Positions 16,649 to 24,875 of a DNA stretch of 64,000 bases are shown piece by piece (the first letter of the stretch is position 1; every line of letters starts with the position of its first letter). Origin of the DNA: Xylanibacter muris (lineage in GTDB: Bacteria; Bacteroidota; Bacteroidia; Bacteroidales; Bacteroidaceae); the NCBI RefSeq assembly GCF_013166605.1, contig NZ_JABKKF010000009.1, positions 1 through 64,000 on the forward strand, read 5' to 3'. The notes below the pieces were generated by a model. It made no database searches. It saw only the letters and a program-made list of their open reading frames with translations, and was not told the DNA's origin. A program made the translations under genes and the position numbers.

Positions 16649-18313
16649 CTATTTGTCTTTTGTAAGAAGTTTGCGGTATCTGTCCGGATCGGTAAGCAGT
16701 TTTTCCGCTTCTTTTATCTGTTCGTCATGATTCAGGCTTGCCTCGATGCTTCCGCTCTGATAGTAGTATGCCGATATTATATCCTGCTCTATCATCCTGC
16801 ATATTACTTCCTTATTTCGTTCAAGGTCTTTTGATATGTCATGCTTCAGTTTTGATTTCAATGCCTCGAACTCATCTTTCGCACCTTCGTAATATCCTTC
16901 AAACTTCAGCAGCTTTTCCAGTTCTCCGAGCTGTTTCTCGCTCACGGGATCGTATGTGAATCCGCTTTTTATCACTCTTTGTCTGAATTCCTCGAAGTCG
17001 GCGTCCGTAAGCTTGAATGCGGATGGAGATGCGATTGTGGGGTGTTTCGTAATGTAGTCCACCACATAGTCGAACATCACTTCCGTGGAGTCGATGTTGC
17101 CGAGATATATCGCTATGTTCGGCATGGTGTCCGGCTTTATCTCTATGTCCGGCTTTATTCCGCCTCCGTCTCTGACCTCACGCCCGTTTTTTGTGTAGAA
17201 CACATGGGTGAGGCTGTCGGCAATGTGTTCTTTATATCCTCCCTGGCTGTGTTTGTAGTTTATGGCCTGTATACACCGGCCGCTCGGGATATAGTATTTG
17301 CTTGTGGTTATTTTCATGTTGCTGTTGTATGGGAGCTCCATGGGCAGCTGTACGAGTCCTTTCCCATACGTGCGCGTACCTAATATTATACCTCTGTCGA
17401 GGTCTTGCAGCGAGCCTGCCGCAATCTCGCTTGCCGAGGCCGTCTCGTCGTTCACGAGCACGACAATGGGCATCACCGTGTCTATGGGTTCATGTCGTGT
17501 GGTGTAGTTCTTGTTGGCCTGTTTCAGCTTGCCTTTTGTTTCCACTAATGTCACATTCTTCGGTATCCACATGTTTATAATGTCTATTGCTTCCGACAGC
17601 GAGCCGCCTCCGTTGCCCCTGAGGTCGAGTATCAGGCTTCGTGCGCCCTGTTTCCTCAGGTCTATGTATGCGTTGCGCATATTACGTGCGCTTCCTTCTA
17701 CAAACTTGTTGAAGCATATATATCCGATATTGTTGTCACGCATGCCGTAGTATGGTATCTCCGGCATTTTTATGTTTTTACGTGTTATCTTGAAGGTCAT
17801 AACCTTGCCGGTCGACGGGCGTTCCGCTTTCAGTACGAAAGTCGTGCCGGGCTCGCCTCTCAGGTGTTCGCTGACATAACTTACGTTCTTGTCTGTCATT
17901 GTGGTGTCGTCGATGCTAAGTATTATGTCGCCCTTTTTGAGCCCCGCTTCTGCTGCCGGCATTCCGGCGTATGGCTCGTTTATTACCACGCGCTTCAGTT
18001 TTTGATGATATTTCACAACGGATCCTATTCCTGCATATTTTCCTGTAAGGAACATTTTCAGATCTTTTGTCTTTTCTTCGGGATAATATTCCGTATAAGG
18101 GTCGAGTGACCTCAGCATTGCCTTTATTCCGTTGCCTATGACCTCTCCCGGGTTTATTGTGTCAACATACATCAGGTCGAGTGTCCTGTACATATTATTA
18201 AATATATCCAGATTCTTTGCCACCTCAAAATTATGGTCTGATTTCTTCTGGGCGTCTGCGGCCAGTATGCAGGCTGTGGCAAGAACTGTAAGGAGTGTTG
18301 TTTTTCTTTTCAT
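16649..18313 (-). CDS. S41 family C-terminal-processing peptidase (CtpA/Prc-like)
   Basis: An exported serine protease of 554 residues with a signal peptide (1-21). The order is an N-terminal helical region, a PDZ domain (about 85-180, with the GIGSVV carboxylate-binding loop) and the S41 catalytic core. Ser293 (TASASEI) and Lys318 (TYGKG) have the 25-residue spacing of the Ser/Lys dyad in E. coli Prc. The C-terminal 150 or so residues are helical. It likely trims periplasmic or envelope proteins. The gene is monocistronic with a -7 element 35 nt upstream and is divergent from tRNA-Asn. Confidence 0.92.
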   Translation of the reverse strand: MKRKTTLLTVLATACILAADAQKKSDHNFEVAKNLDIFNNMYRTLDLMYVDTINPGEVIGNGIKAMLRSLDPYTEYYPEEKTKDLKMFLTGKYAGIGSVVKYHQKLKRVVINEPYAGMPAAEAGLKKGDIILSIDDTTMTDKNVSYVSEHLRGEPGTTFVLKAERPSTGKVMTFKITRKNIKMPEIPYYGMRDNNIGYICFNKFVEGSARNMRNAYIDLRKQGARSLILDLRGNGGGSLSEAIDIINMWIPKNVTLVETKGKLKQANKNYTTRHEPIDTVMPIVVLVNDETASASEIAAGSLQDLDRGIILGTRTYGKGLVQLPMELPYNSNMKITTSKYYIPSGRCIQAINYKHSQGGYKEHIADSLTHVFYTKNGREVRDGGGIKPDIEIKPDTMPNIAIYLGNIDSTEVMFDYVVDYITKHPTIASPSAFKLTDADFEEFRQRVIKSGFTYDPVSEKQLGELEKLLKFEGYYEGAKDEFEALKSKLKHDISKDLERNKEVICRMIEQDIISAYYYQSGSIEASLNHDEQIKEAEKLLTDPDRYRKLLTKDK

Positions 18314-18347
18314 TATATGATATATTTATAACTGCTGTTTATGGATG

Positions 18348-18355
18348 CAAAATTA
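18348..18355 (-). promoter_or_regulatory. -7 promoter element for the S41 protease
   Basis: The minus strand reads TAATTTTG, a match to TAnnTTTG, 35 nt before the ATG. Confidence 0.55.
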
Positions 18356-18436
18356 CACCTTTAAACGGTAAAAACACCATCCGACAGACAGAATTTGTGT
18401 AAAAATAAAGATTTTGCGATTTTTTTTGCTGAAATA

Positions 18437-18468
18437 TTTGGAGGATTAGAAAAAAGTTGATACCTTTG
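18437..18468 (+). promoter_or_regulatory. promoter of tRNA-Asn
   Basis: TTTG (18437-18440), a 20-nt spacer and TACCTTTG (18461-18468) form a full Bacteroidetes housekeeping promoter 40 nt before the tRNA. Confidence 0.85.
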
Positions 18469-18507
18469 CATCGCAATTAAGAAATATCGCAATTGCAAAC
18501 ATAAAAT

Positions 18508-18581
18508 GCTTCAATAGCTCAGTTGGTTAGAGCACCTGACTGTTAATCAGGGGGTCGTTGGTTCAAGCCCATCTTGAAGCG
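18508..18581 (+). tRNA. tRNA-Asn (GTT anticodon)
   Basis: A 74-nt cloverleaf has acceptor arms GCTTCAA/TTGAAGC, anticodon stem CTGACT-GTT-AATCAG and T arm GGTTCAAGCC. The anticodon GTT reads Asn codons. CCA is not encoded. Confidence 0.95.
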
Positions 18582-18586
18582 CACAG

Positions 18587-18612
18587 AGGAGTAACGTAAG
18601 TTACTCCTTTTT
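18587..18612 (+). terminator. terminator of tRNA-Asn
   Basis: A 9-bp stem AGGAGTAAC/GTTACTCCT (18587-18595 with 18600-18608) with loop GTAA is followed by six T. Confidence 0.92.
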
Positions 18613-18643
18613 TGTTGCTCTGTTTTTGCATTGTTCCATATTA

Positions 18644-18701
18644 CGGCTCACCAGCCAAACCGGAGGTGCGTCCCTACATATTGGATGATTGTAATGAAAT
18701 C
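18644..18701. repeat. interspersed intergenic repeat, copy A (inverted partner of copy B)
   Basis: Positions 18665-18700 are 32/36 identical to the reverse complement of 19080-19115. The pair encloses about 380 bp that contains a double hairpin and no gene. The 5' part (GGCTCACCAGCCAAAC) also matches the window start in inverted orientation. Confidence 0.7.
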
Positions 18702-18870
18702 CAATGTTTTCGGTAAATCGGATTAGATGTGTTTAAGGACAATACGTCAAAGTCTCTTCTTTTGTAATAAAAATTCAGAAAACGATTTTGTCTTGTTTTG
18801 AGGATTTTTATAAAACCTGTAACATATTGAGATACAAGGCGTTATCATCTGTTGGGAAGTATGCCAAAAA

Positions 18871-18953
18871 TGAATGGCCTGTTCATGCTTGATGAACAGG
18901 CCATTCACGGTCGATGAACATGCCATTCATTGAGCATGAATAGCATGTTCATC
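18871..18953. repeat. tandem pair of long hairpins
   Basis: Two adjacent inverted repeats share the words GATGAACA and CCATTCA. The first is a perfect 16-bp stem (18871-18886 with 18892-18907). The second is a 17/18-bp stem (18913-18930 with 18936-18953). Both have 5-nt loops. No coding frame covers them. They lie between repeat copies A and B. Confidence 0.85.
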
Positions 18954-19079
18954 GGAAGAGAATTTTATATCTATTGGAAATGTAAACATATTTTGAAATT
19001 TCCCGGCAATCCGGTCTTTTTGTATAAATTAACAGTCTGGAATGTCTCTCATTTCTCATTTTGTTTATCGGAACATTGT

Positions 19080-19278
19080 ACTTCATTACAATCATCCAAC
19101 ATGTAGGGACGTGCCTTTGGCAGGTGTCAGGCGGCAAACGACCACACACGAATTCATTATATACACCATACACATCGCAAAGCGATGTCCCTATTCGTGG
19201 TTGGGCTATACGCTAATGTTTCTCTACACACCCCCTTGTTAGGAGAGGCTTCCCCTTTTGGGGAGGTCAGGAGGGGCT
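19080..19278. repeat. interspersed mosaic repeat, copy B
   Basis: The element carries four modules seen elsewhere: GTAGGGACGTGCC (19102-19115), the palindrome ACATCGC-AAA-GCGATGT followed by CCCTA (about 19172-19193), a GGGCTATACGCTAATGTTTC block (19203-19222) and a CCCC/GGGG hairpin ending AGGTCAGGAGGGGCT (about 19250-19277). It is inverted relative to copy C at 34.1-34.3 kb. Together with copy A and the double hairpin it fills the 694-bp gap 18616-19309, where I see no gene. Confidence 0.75.
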
Positions 19279-19309
19279 TTTCTTCTTGATTTTCAATCCC
19301 GTTTGCGGT

Positions 19310-22003
19310 TTATTTTATGATGACCTTATGGGTCTCCGTTGTTCCGTCCGGCATGTGTCTTCTGATGATGTTCATTCCTTTCTGCGGATTCGGCAGGCGT
19401 GTGCCGCCCGGTGAGTAGTATTCGGCAGGCATATCGTCACTTCTGTCCGTTATGTTTTCAATACCGTCGGCCGCGTTCTCCATACATGCAATGACCTCGG
19501 CGGGTGACAGTGCGTGGTTGTATACCCTGAAATCATCTATGTATGCGCATAGCATGGGGTCTGATGTGTATTGGCTGCGTCCTATATAGTTGAGCACCGG
19601 CTTGAAATCCGCCGGGCGTATTGTCATGTCAGTGCTTTCAGCCTCCTTCTTTCCGTTGACATAGAGCGCCACGCTTTCTTTTCCTATAACCACGGCTATA
19701 TGGGTCCAGCTGTTGAGTTCCGGACGGTTGCAGTCGAGAGTCTGTTCGCTGCCTCCGTTCTTCATTGCAAGGCGCATCACGCTGCCGTTATTCGGAGTAA
19801 GGAACATATACTGGTCTTCACCATTGCCGAAGTCGAAAATTCTCTGCCATTTGTTTCCGCCGCGCCATTTCACCCATGTCGAGATTGTCATCTCGCCCAT
19901 GTTGCCCAACTGGTAGGGAAGCTGCACATAGTCTTTTCCACCGTCGAGGTTCAGACAGTAGTCGCCTGTTTTCCCTTCCGCGAACGCGGGGGCTTTGAAA
20001 TGTGAGCAGTTAAACCTGTTTACAGTGCTGTCGTACATGTTGTTTTCGAAATCAAGGCGTGCTATCATTGTCTTTGTCCCGTCAGTGGTTCCGGCCGTTT
20101 CTTCTGAGGCTTCGGAAATGTTGTCTGACTGGTCTATTGCCTTTATCTTATAAAGGTATTGGATGCCTTGCTCCACGGTGTTGTCTATGAATGACGTTCC
20201 TTGTATCTTCCGTCCTATGGTGTTCCATTCCGGGGCGTCTGCGTCTCTATTCTCTGCACGCAGCACCATGTATCCCGCCACGTCTTTTTCCGTGTTGGCG
20301 TTCCAGCGCAGTTCCACTGATGCCGGGTGCCCGTAAGCCTCGGGTGTGGCCGGTCGTGCCGGAGCGTCGGTCTCACATGCGGCCCATACAGGCAGTATGC
20401 GCCATTTCTGTCCTTCCTTTCCGTTTTTCGCGGCCTGTCGTACAACGGCGGATTCAATTTTGCTGTTGTTCACCATTTCCAGACACAGGTTACTGTGGCG
20501 GCTTACGATATAGTAGTCTCCTCCTCCGGCATATTCAAAATACCATTGTTCGTTGGAACCGATGTCTCCACCATATAGGATGATGTCCGTGCCGCTTGTC
20601 AGCGACCAGTTCTTGACATCGAGCTGTTTCCCGTCGCGGGCACATGATATTGTAAAGTAGCTGAAGTCGCCTCCGATGCGTGAGCTTACCGGTTTTATGT
20701 CCCATTGCTGGTAGTCTTTCTGGCTGTACTGGTTTTGGCAGATTGCGGCACCGTCGTTAGTGGCCCCCTTGAGCACGGAGATTACTTTCATGCTGTTCTT
20801 GTTCATGATGATGTACCGTCCGTTTATCGGTGCCGGCTGCACGTCTTCGCCCCATGTGATGTTTACCACTCTTTCTGCGTTTGTCTGCCCCTTTTGGTAG
20901 CCCGTTCCTCCGGGCAGCTCCATGATGTACTCGCGCTGCGGTCCGTAGCCGTCGAAATACACGTCGCGGTCTTTTGATACGAACCTGTAGCTTGAGTTGT
21001 TTGCCTGGCGTTCGGATGTGCCGCCGAAGGCCTGCACCTTTCCTTCCGGAGAGCGGTATACGGATGCTGCGGTCCAGTGCGGGCGGTCTTCGCTGTAAGC
21101 CAGGCGCCGGCCGAAGCTGGCTTTGCAGAATTCGCCGCGTGCCAGTCCGTCGAAGCCCCACCATATTCCTGACTGCATGCCGTATTCCACGCCCACCATG
21201 GCTTCCATCACATTATGCAGTTCGTCTGCAGTGGCGTATTTGCCTGCATTGCGCACCTGGGTGAAGAAATCGGCATAGTGGTTGAAGTCGCCTGCAAGCT
21301 GATGGGTGTTTCCCTCATCTATATAGTCGCCCATATAGTTGAACCATGTCAGCGCCTCGTCGCAGTTCAGCGTATTGCCTCCCGACACGCGGATGTTGTT
21401 GAAGAAAGGGCTTTCTTTCAACAGTCTGGCCACATTCCTGAAGTCGTCTTTTGAACCTTGTCCCCATGGTGTATAGTCGGGTTCGTTGAAAGGCGATACG
21501 GTGATGACACGATATCCGCGTCTTTGGACATAGTCTGCCGTAGCCCTGATGAGTTTTGCCCATTCTTCGGCTTTGCCCACATAGTTGTCGCGGTTCAGCA
21601 CCTCGTGGTCGCAGTTCAGCACCACGTCTCTCACTCCCGATAATCCGATGAGGCGCAGGCGTTCGTTCAATGCTTTTGTTTGTGCCTCCGATAATGTGCC
21701 GTCGTTGGAAATAAGGTCGCTGGGTTGGAACGAGCCACGTGCGATACTTAGGTTCTCCTTGCCTATGAAGGCAATGCCTCTGAGCATATTGCCTTCATCC
21801 GGCCATGCTGTGTCGAGTCCCCATTGTATGGGCAGTCTTAAGCCTTCGTCATCTGTTGAGAATGACAGTGTGCGGTCGGTCACGATGTTGGCCTCCAGGC
21901 AATATCCTGTAGCGGGACCGGCGTCTGTAGTCTGGGCGAATGTGCCTGTTGTAGGAAAGCAGGTCAGCATCAGTAGGATGCGTTTGAAATGTTTGTTTCT
22001 CAT
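19310..22003 (-). CDS. secreted multidomain glycoside hydrolase (clan GH-A-like, ricin-type lectin, Fn3, LamG)
   Basis: An 897-residue exported protein with a signal peptide (1-23). The N-terminal part (30-390) looks like a TIM-barrel hydrolase of clan GH-A. PFNEP supplies a candidate acid/base Glu174, and Glu261 or Glu267 (TADELHNVMEAM) is the candidate nucleophile. A GH30/GH5-like family is possible but not assigned. A ricin-type beta-trefoil lectin (about 395-535, QW motifs), an Fn3 domain (about 545-640) and a LamG/concanavalin-like domain (about 655-815) follow. The C-terminal 40 or so residues (YYSPGG, KGMNIIRR, DGTTETHKVIIK) resemble a Bacteroidales C-terminal sorting or beta-sandwich tail. 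It is divergent from the fimbrial operon. The polysaccharide substrate is unknown. Confidence 0.7.
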   Translation of the reverse strand: MRNKHFKRILLMLTCFPTTGTFAQTTDAGPATGYCLEANIVTDRTLSFSTDDEGLRLPIQWGLDTAWPDEGNMLRGIAFIGKENLSIARGSFQPSDLISNDGTLSEAQTKALNERLRLIGLSGVRDVVLNCDHEVLNRDNYVGKAEEWAKLIRATADYVQRRGYRVITVSPFNEPDYTPWGQGSKDDFRNVARLLKESPFFNNIRVSGGNTLNCDEALTWFNYMGDYIDEGNTHQLAGDFNHYADFFTQVRNAGKYATADELHNVMEAMVGVEYGMQSGIWWGFDGLARGEFCKASFGRRLAYSEDRPHWTAASVYRSPEGKVQAFGGTSERQANNSSYRFVSKDRDVYFDGYGPQREYIMELPGGTGYQKGQTNAERVVNITWGEDVQPAPINGRYIIMNKNSMKVISVLKGATNDGAAICQNQYSQKDYQQWDIKPVSSRIGGDFSYFTISCARDGKQLDVKNWSLTSGTDIILYGGDIGSNEQWYFEYAGGGDYYIVSRHSNLCLEMVNNSKIESAVVRQAAKNGKEGQKWRILPVWAACETDAPARPATPEAYGHPASVELRWNANTEKDVAGYMVLRAENRDADAPEWNTIGRKIQGTSFIDNTVEQGIQYLYKIKAIDQSDNISEASEETAGTTDGTKTMIARLDFENNMYDSTVNRFNCSHFKAPAFAEGKTGDYCLNLDGGKDYVQLPYQLGNMGEMTISTWVKWRGGNKWQRIFDFGNGEDQYMFLTPNNGSVMRLAMKNGGSEQTLDCNRPELNSWTHIAVVIGKESVALYVNGKKEAESTDMTIRPADFKPVLNYIGRSQYTSDPMLCAYIDDFRVYNHALSPAEVIACMENAADGIENITDRSDDMPAEYYSPGGTRLPNPQKGMNIIRRHMPDGTTETHKVIIK

Positions 22004-22217
22004 TGCAAATATTGTAAATGTTCTGTAATTCTGAATTCATGAGCCATTGTCAACGGTATAGTCTTGTCGCGTTTTGATCCCGATTTCAGGGGGTATTGCT
22101 TCGCAATGTGTAAGATGTGTTATAAATAAGCTGCTGGCCGAATGCGCGGAGGCAAAATTCATTTTGATAATGATGGGGCGAAGCGTTTATTGAAAACACG
22201 GTTTAAGATATTTTATG

Positions 22218-22248
22218 CAAAGATAATGCAATGAAATGTTATAGCCAA
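22218..22248 (-). promoter_or_regulatory. promoter for the glycoside hydrolase gene
   Basis: On the minus strand TTGG (22248-22245), a 19-nt spacer and TATCTTTG (22225-22218) resemble the Bacteroidetes consensus, giving a leader of about 210 nt before the ATG at 22003. Confidence 0.5.
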
Positions 22249-22459
22249 GCATTTAATATATATTTGTAGTTTACAATGTGTTGAGTATCACGTTATTGAT
22301 GTATGTGTGGCATTTGTAGGAGCAGGCATCCGTCATTTTATATCCATTCTTTTGTGTGTATCCTTGTCTTTGGCTTACTTGTCGGTGTGTCATTAGAACG
22401 GATATATATATATAATAATGTGTGGTTGAATGCCTGATAAAATGTGTCTTTCGTTTTTC

Positions 22460-22484
22460 CTCCGTCTCTTATGCAGAGACGGAG
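22460..22484 (-). repeat. inversion-type repeat, left copy (IR-L)
   Basis: A 25-bp palindromic sequence with arms CTCCGTCTCT and AGAGACGGAG around TATGC. Its reverse complement matches 22612-22636 in 24 of 25 positions and 22684-22705 in all 22 positions. The central pentamer (TATGC against GCATA) fixes its orientation as opposite to the other two copies. Confidence 0.9.
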
Positions 22485-22593
22485 ATACGATGAAAAATGT
22501 TATATAACAGTGTTTTTTGTCTTATAATTAGTTTTTTTGCAAAACAATTGATAATTTATTGTGTGAAAAGTTTTATAATTTAATATAAATAGT

Positions 22594-22601
22594 TATATTT
22601 G
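22594..22601 (+). promoter_or_regulatory. rightward promoter of the fimbrial operon, inside the putative invertible segment
   Basis: TATATTTG matches the -7 consensus. TTTT at 22571-22574 sits 19 nt upstream in the -33 position within an A/T-rich tract. It is the only -7 match I find between the repeats on either strand, and it points to the DUF3575 gene 175 nt downstream. Confidence 0.65.
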
Positions 22602-22611
22602 CAGCCTAATT

Positions 22612-22636
22612 CTCCGTCTCTGCATAAGAGACAGAG
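22612..22636 (+). repeat. inversion-type repeat, right copy 1 (IR-R1)
   Basis: Begins CTCCGTCTCTGCATAAGAGA and continues to 22636. It is the inverted partner of 22460-22484 (24/25), and the 127 bp between them (22485-22611) would be the invertible segment. As RNA it can fold with a GTCTCT/AGAGAC stem at the very start of the leader. Confidence 0.88.
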
Positions 22637-22683
22637 AGAGAACGGCATGTAAAGTTTGCCATGTCGTATTAGGTGTGATATTG

Positions 22684-22705
22684 CTCCGTCTCTGCATAAG
22701 AGACG
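22684..22705 (+). repeat. inversion-type repeat, right copy 2 (IR-R2)
   Basis: A 22-bp direct repeat of IR-R1, 72 nt further right and still upstream of the first fimbrial gene. It is perfectly inverted relative to IR-L over 22 bp, so it offers a second inversion end point, enclosing 22485-22683. Confidence 0.85.
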
Positions 22706-22775
22706 TTTTAGAAATTGATAGATATTTAATTGTTTTTGATATTTTTATGAACTAAAGACGATCGGAAATTGAGAT

Positions 22776-23363
22776 ATGAAGTTACGAAATTTCTTAATTA
22801 TTTTATTAGGGTTTTTAGTGCTCTGTCCGGCAATGAAATCCCAAAATGTAGTTGTAAAGACCAATTTGGCTTACGATGCTCTTGCCATTATGAATGCAGG
22901 GGTTGAGGTCGGACTGGCTCCAAAGTGGACCCTTGACCTTTCCGGCAACTATATGGGTTGGACGATGTCCCACTCGCGCAAGTGGAAGCACATAATGGTC
23001 CAGCCGGAGGCACGCTATTGGTTTTGCGACCGTTTTACGGGTCATTTTGTCGGTATGCATGCCCTTGGAGGAAAGTATAACTTCGGTGGCCTGAAGAACG
23101 GCATGTCATTCCTTGGCACGGATTTCTCGAAGCTCTCCGACAGACGCTATCAGGGATGGTTCGGAGGATTAGGGGTGGTATATGGGTATTCATGGATACT
23201 GAATAAGTATTGGAATATAGAGGCTGAGATAGGAATGGGGTGGACATATACGCGTTTTGACGTGTACCCGTGCGCCGACTGCGGCACGAAGCTTGAGGAA
23301 GACAAGTCGCACAACTATTTCGGCCCCACCAAGGCTGCAGTGAATCTTGTCTATAGTTTTTAA
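22776..23363 (+). CDS. DUF3575 domain-containing outer-membrane-type protein, first gene of fimbrial operon
   Basis: A 195-residue protein with a signal peptide (about 1-22, ending near AMKSQ). The remainder resembles DUF3575, a small predicted outer-membrane beta-barrel regularly found first in Bacteroidales fimbrial loci. Alternating hydrophobic/aromatic strands (WTLDLSGNYMGWT, GKYNFGG, WNIEAEIGMGWTYTRF) fit a barrel, and it ends in Phe as many barrels do. It is followed 21 nt later by the DUF3868 gene. It is probably an assembly or anchoring factor, and no biochemical function is visible. Confidence 0.8.
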   Translation: MKLRNFLIILLGFLVLCPAMKSQNVVVKTNLAYDALAIMNAGVEVGLAPKWTLDLSGNYMGWTMSHSRKWKHIMVQPEARYWFCDRFTGHFVGMHALGGKYNFGGLKNGMSFLGTDFSKLSDRRYQGWFGGLGVVYGYSWILNKYWNIEAEIGMGWTYTRFDVYPCADCGTKLEEDKSHNYFGPTKAAVNLVYSF

Positions 23364-23384
23364 CCCCACAAAAGTGAATTGATT

Positions 23385-24875
23385 ATGAAAATGAGAAATA
23401 TAAGCATCAGGATATTTTCACTGCTGATGGTGCTGGCTGCCTCCGCCACAGCCGGTGCGTGGGGCATGAGCTTCGGAGCGTCCGCCGTTTCAGGCAATGC
23501 CGCCGACTCCCTGGCCGGGAATATAAAGGTGTCGAACGTGTCGAAATTGCGTTCGGGAGGAAAGATGTTCATATCAATGGATATGGACTTGTCGCGGGTC
23601 AAGGTGAAGAGCAACATGGAGGAGATGGTTACTCCCGTGATAAGCAACGGCATCGACAGCGTGCTGCTACAGTCTGTGGTCGTGGCGGGGCGCAACCGCT
23701 ACTATCATTTTCTCCGCAAGAACCACAGTCTGCCGGACAGTGCCTCGATGCTCTACCGGGATAATGCGGAGGTGAAGAACATAAGATATAACGTGACGGT
23801 GCCGTATGAGCCGTGGATGGCAACGGCCTCGCTCGATGCCAGATGGGAGCGTGGAGGATGCTGCGCCGAGCCGGAAAGGGGAAGGATTAGTATTTGTAAT
23901 CTTGAACCAAGGAAGTTTGTCCCTAACCTGATATATGTCACACCGAAGGCACAGGAGGTGAAGGAAGACTCCGCCGAGCGCACTGCACATATTATATTTA
24001 TAGTAGACAAGACGAATATAGACTATACCCGTCCGCAGAATCTCGTTGAACTGGAGAGAATACGCCGCACGATAGACTCGCTGAAGAGCGACAAGGACTA
24101 TACCGTCACATCGCTCACGGTGAAGGGATATGCATCGCCCGAGAGCCCCTACAGCCACAACACCTATCTGGCCAACGGACGTACGGAGACCCTCAAGAGA
24201 TATATCGTTGAGCACTGCGGATTCCCTTACGGAATGGTGAGGACGGAGGCCGAGCCTGAAGACTGGGCCGGACTGGAAAAATACGTTGAAGGCTCGTTCC
24301 TCGAGAACCGCGACGGCATACTCGCCCTCATACGTGCCGGCATGGATCCCGACAGAAAGGAAGCTCTCATAAAGAAAGCCTATCCGGACGACTACCGCTT
24401 CCTGCTTAAGAACGTGTATCCGGGGCTGCGCCGTTCGGAATACAAGGTGAGATACCGCATCAGGAAGTTCACCGACATAGAGGAAATCAAACGCCTGCTG
24501 AAAACGGAGCCGCGCAAGCTCAGCCTTAATGAGATGTATCTGGCAGCGCAGGACATGCGTCCCGGCAGCGAGGAGTTCATAAACACGTTCAGAGTCGCTG
24601 TGGCTATGTATCCTGGTGACCCTGTGGCAAATATCAATGCGGCAAACGCTGCCATGGCGGCCAGAGACATGAAAGCCGCCGGGCGGTATCTTGAAAAGGC
24701 CGGCAACTCTCCCGAGGCGCTGTACGCCAAGGGCATGCATGCGGCAATGACAGACCGCTACGACGAGGCTATAGTCCTGTTCAGGGAGGCAGCCAATGCC
24801 GGTATGGCCGGAGCGGAGGAGGCACTCAAACAGGTGGAGGAGTTGAAGGAATACAACAAGGACTTCAATGAATAG
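23385..24875 (+). CDS. DUF3868 / OmpA-like C-terminal domain protein of fimbrial operon
   Basis: An exported protein of about 496 residues. I chose the ATG at 23385, since the frame can be read from a TTG six bases earlier. A signal peptide is followed by a DUF3868 region (about 35-150) and a segment like the OmpA/MotB peptidoglycan-binding fold (about 190-300, including GYASPE and the ANGRTE helix). TPR-like helices rich in Ala follow at the C-terminus (about 395-490). The likely role is an envelope tether for fimbrial assembly. A 262-bp gap without a convincing gene or promoter separates it from the fimbrillin gene. Confidence 0.78.
   Translation: MKMRNISIRIFSLLMVLAASATAGAWGMSFGASAVSGNAADSLAGNIKVSNVSKLRSGGKMFISMDMDLSRVKVKSNMEEMVTPVISNGIDSVLLQSVVVAGRNRYYHFLRKNHSLPDSASMLYRDNAEVKNIRYNVTVPYEPWMATASLDARWERGGCCAEPERGRISICNLEPRKFVPNLIYVTPKAQEVKEDSAERTAHIIFIVDKTNIDYTRPQNLVELERIRRTIDSLKSDKDYTVTSLTVKGYASPESPYSHNTYLANGRTETLKRYIVEHCGFPYGMVRTEAEPEDWAGLEKYVEGSFLENRDGILALIRAGMDPDRKEALIKKAYPDDYRFLLKNVYPGLRRSEYKVRYRIRKFTDIEEIKRLLKTEPRKLSLNEMYLAAQDMRPGSEEFINTFRVAVAMYPGDPVANINAANAAMAARDMKAAGRYLEKAGNSPEALYAKGMHAAMTDRYDEAIVLFREAANAGMAGAEEALKQVEELKEYNKDFNE

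Larger units (their letters stand above)
22004..22775. other. long intergenic control region between glycoside hydrolase and fimbrial operon
   Basis: This 772-bp A/T-rich gap has no credible gene. It holds a leftward promoter (22218-22248), three copies of a 22-25 bp inverted/direct repeat and a single strong rightward -7 element between copies one and two. See the separate repeat and promoter entries. Confidence 0.75.

Noticed and set aside
18871..18953. possible short CRISPR array
   Set aside because: The units are palindromic hairpins placed back to back without spacers, and no cas gene is present.
22460..22705. the three repeat copies as simple transcription terminators
   Set aside because: None is followed by a T run in the appropriate direction, and near-identity between copies in opposite orientation is not expected of terminators.
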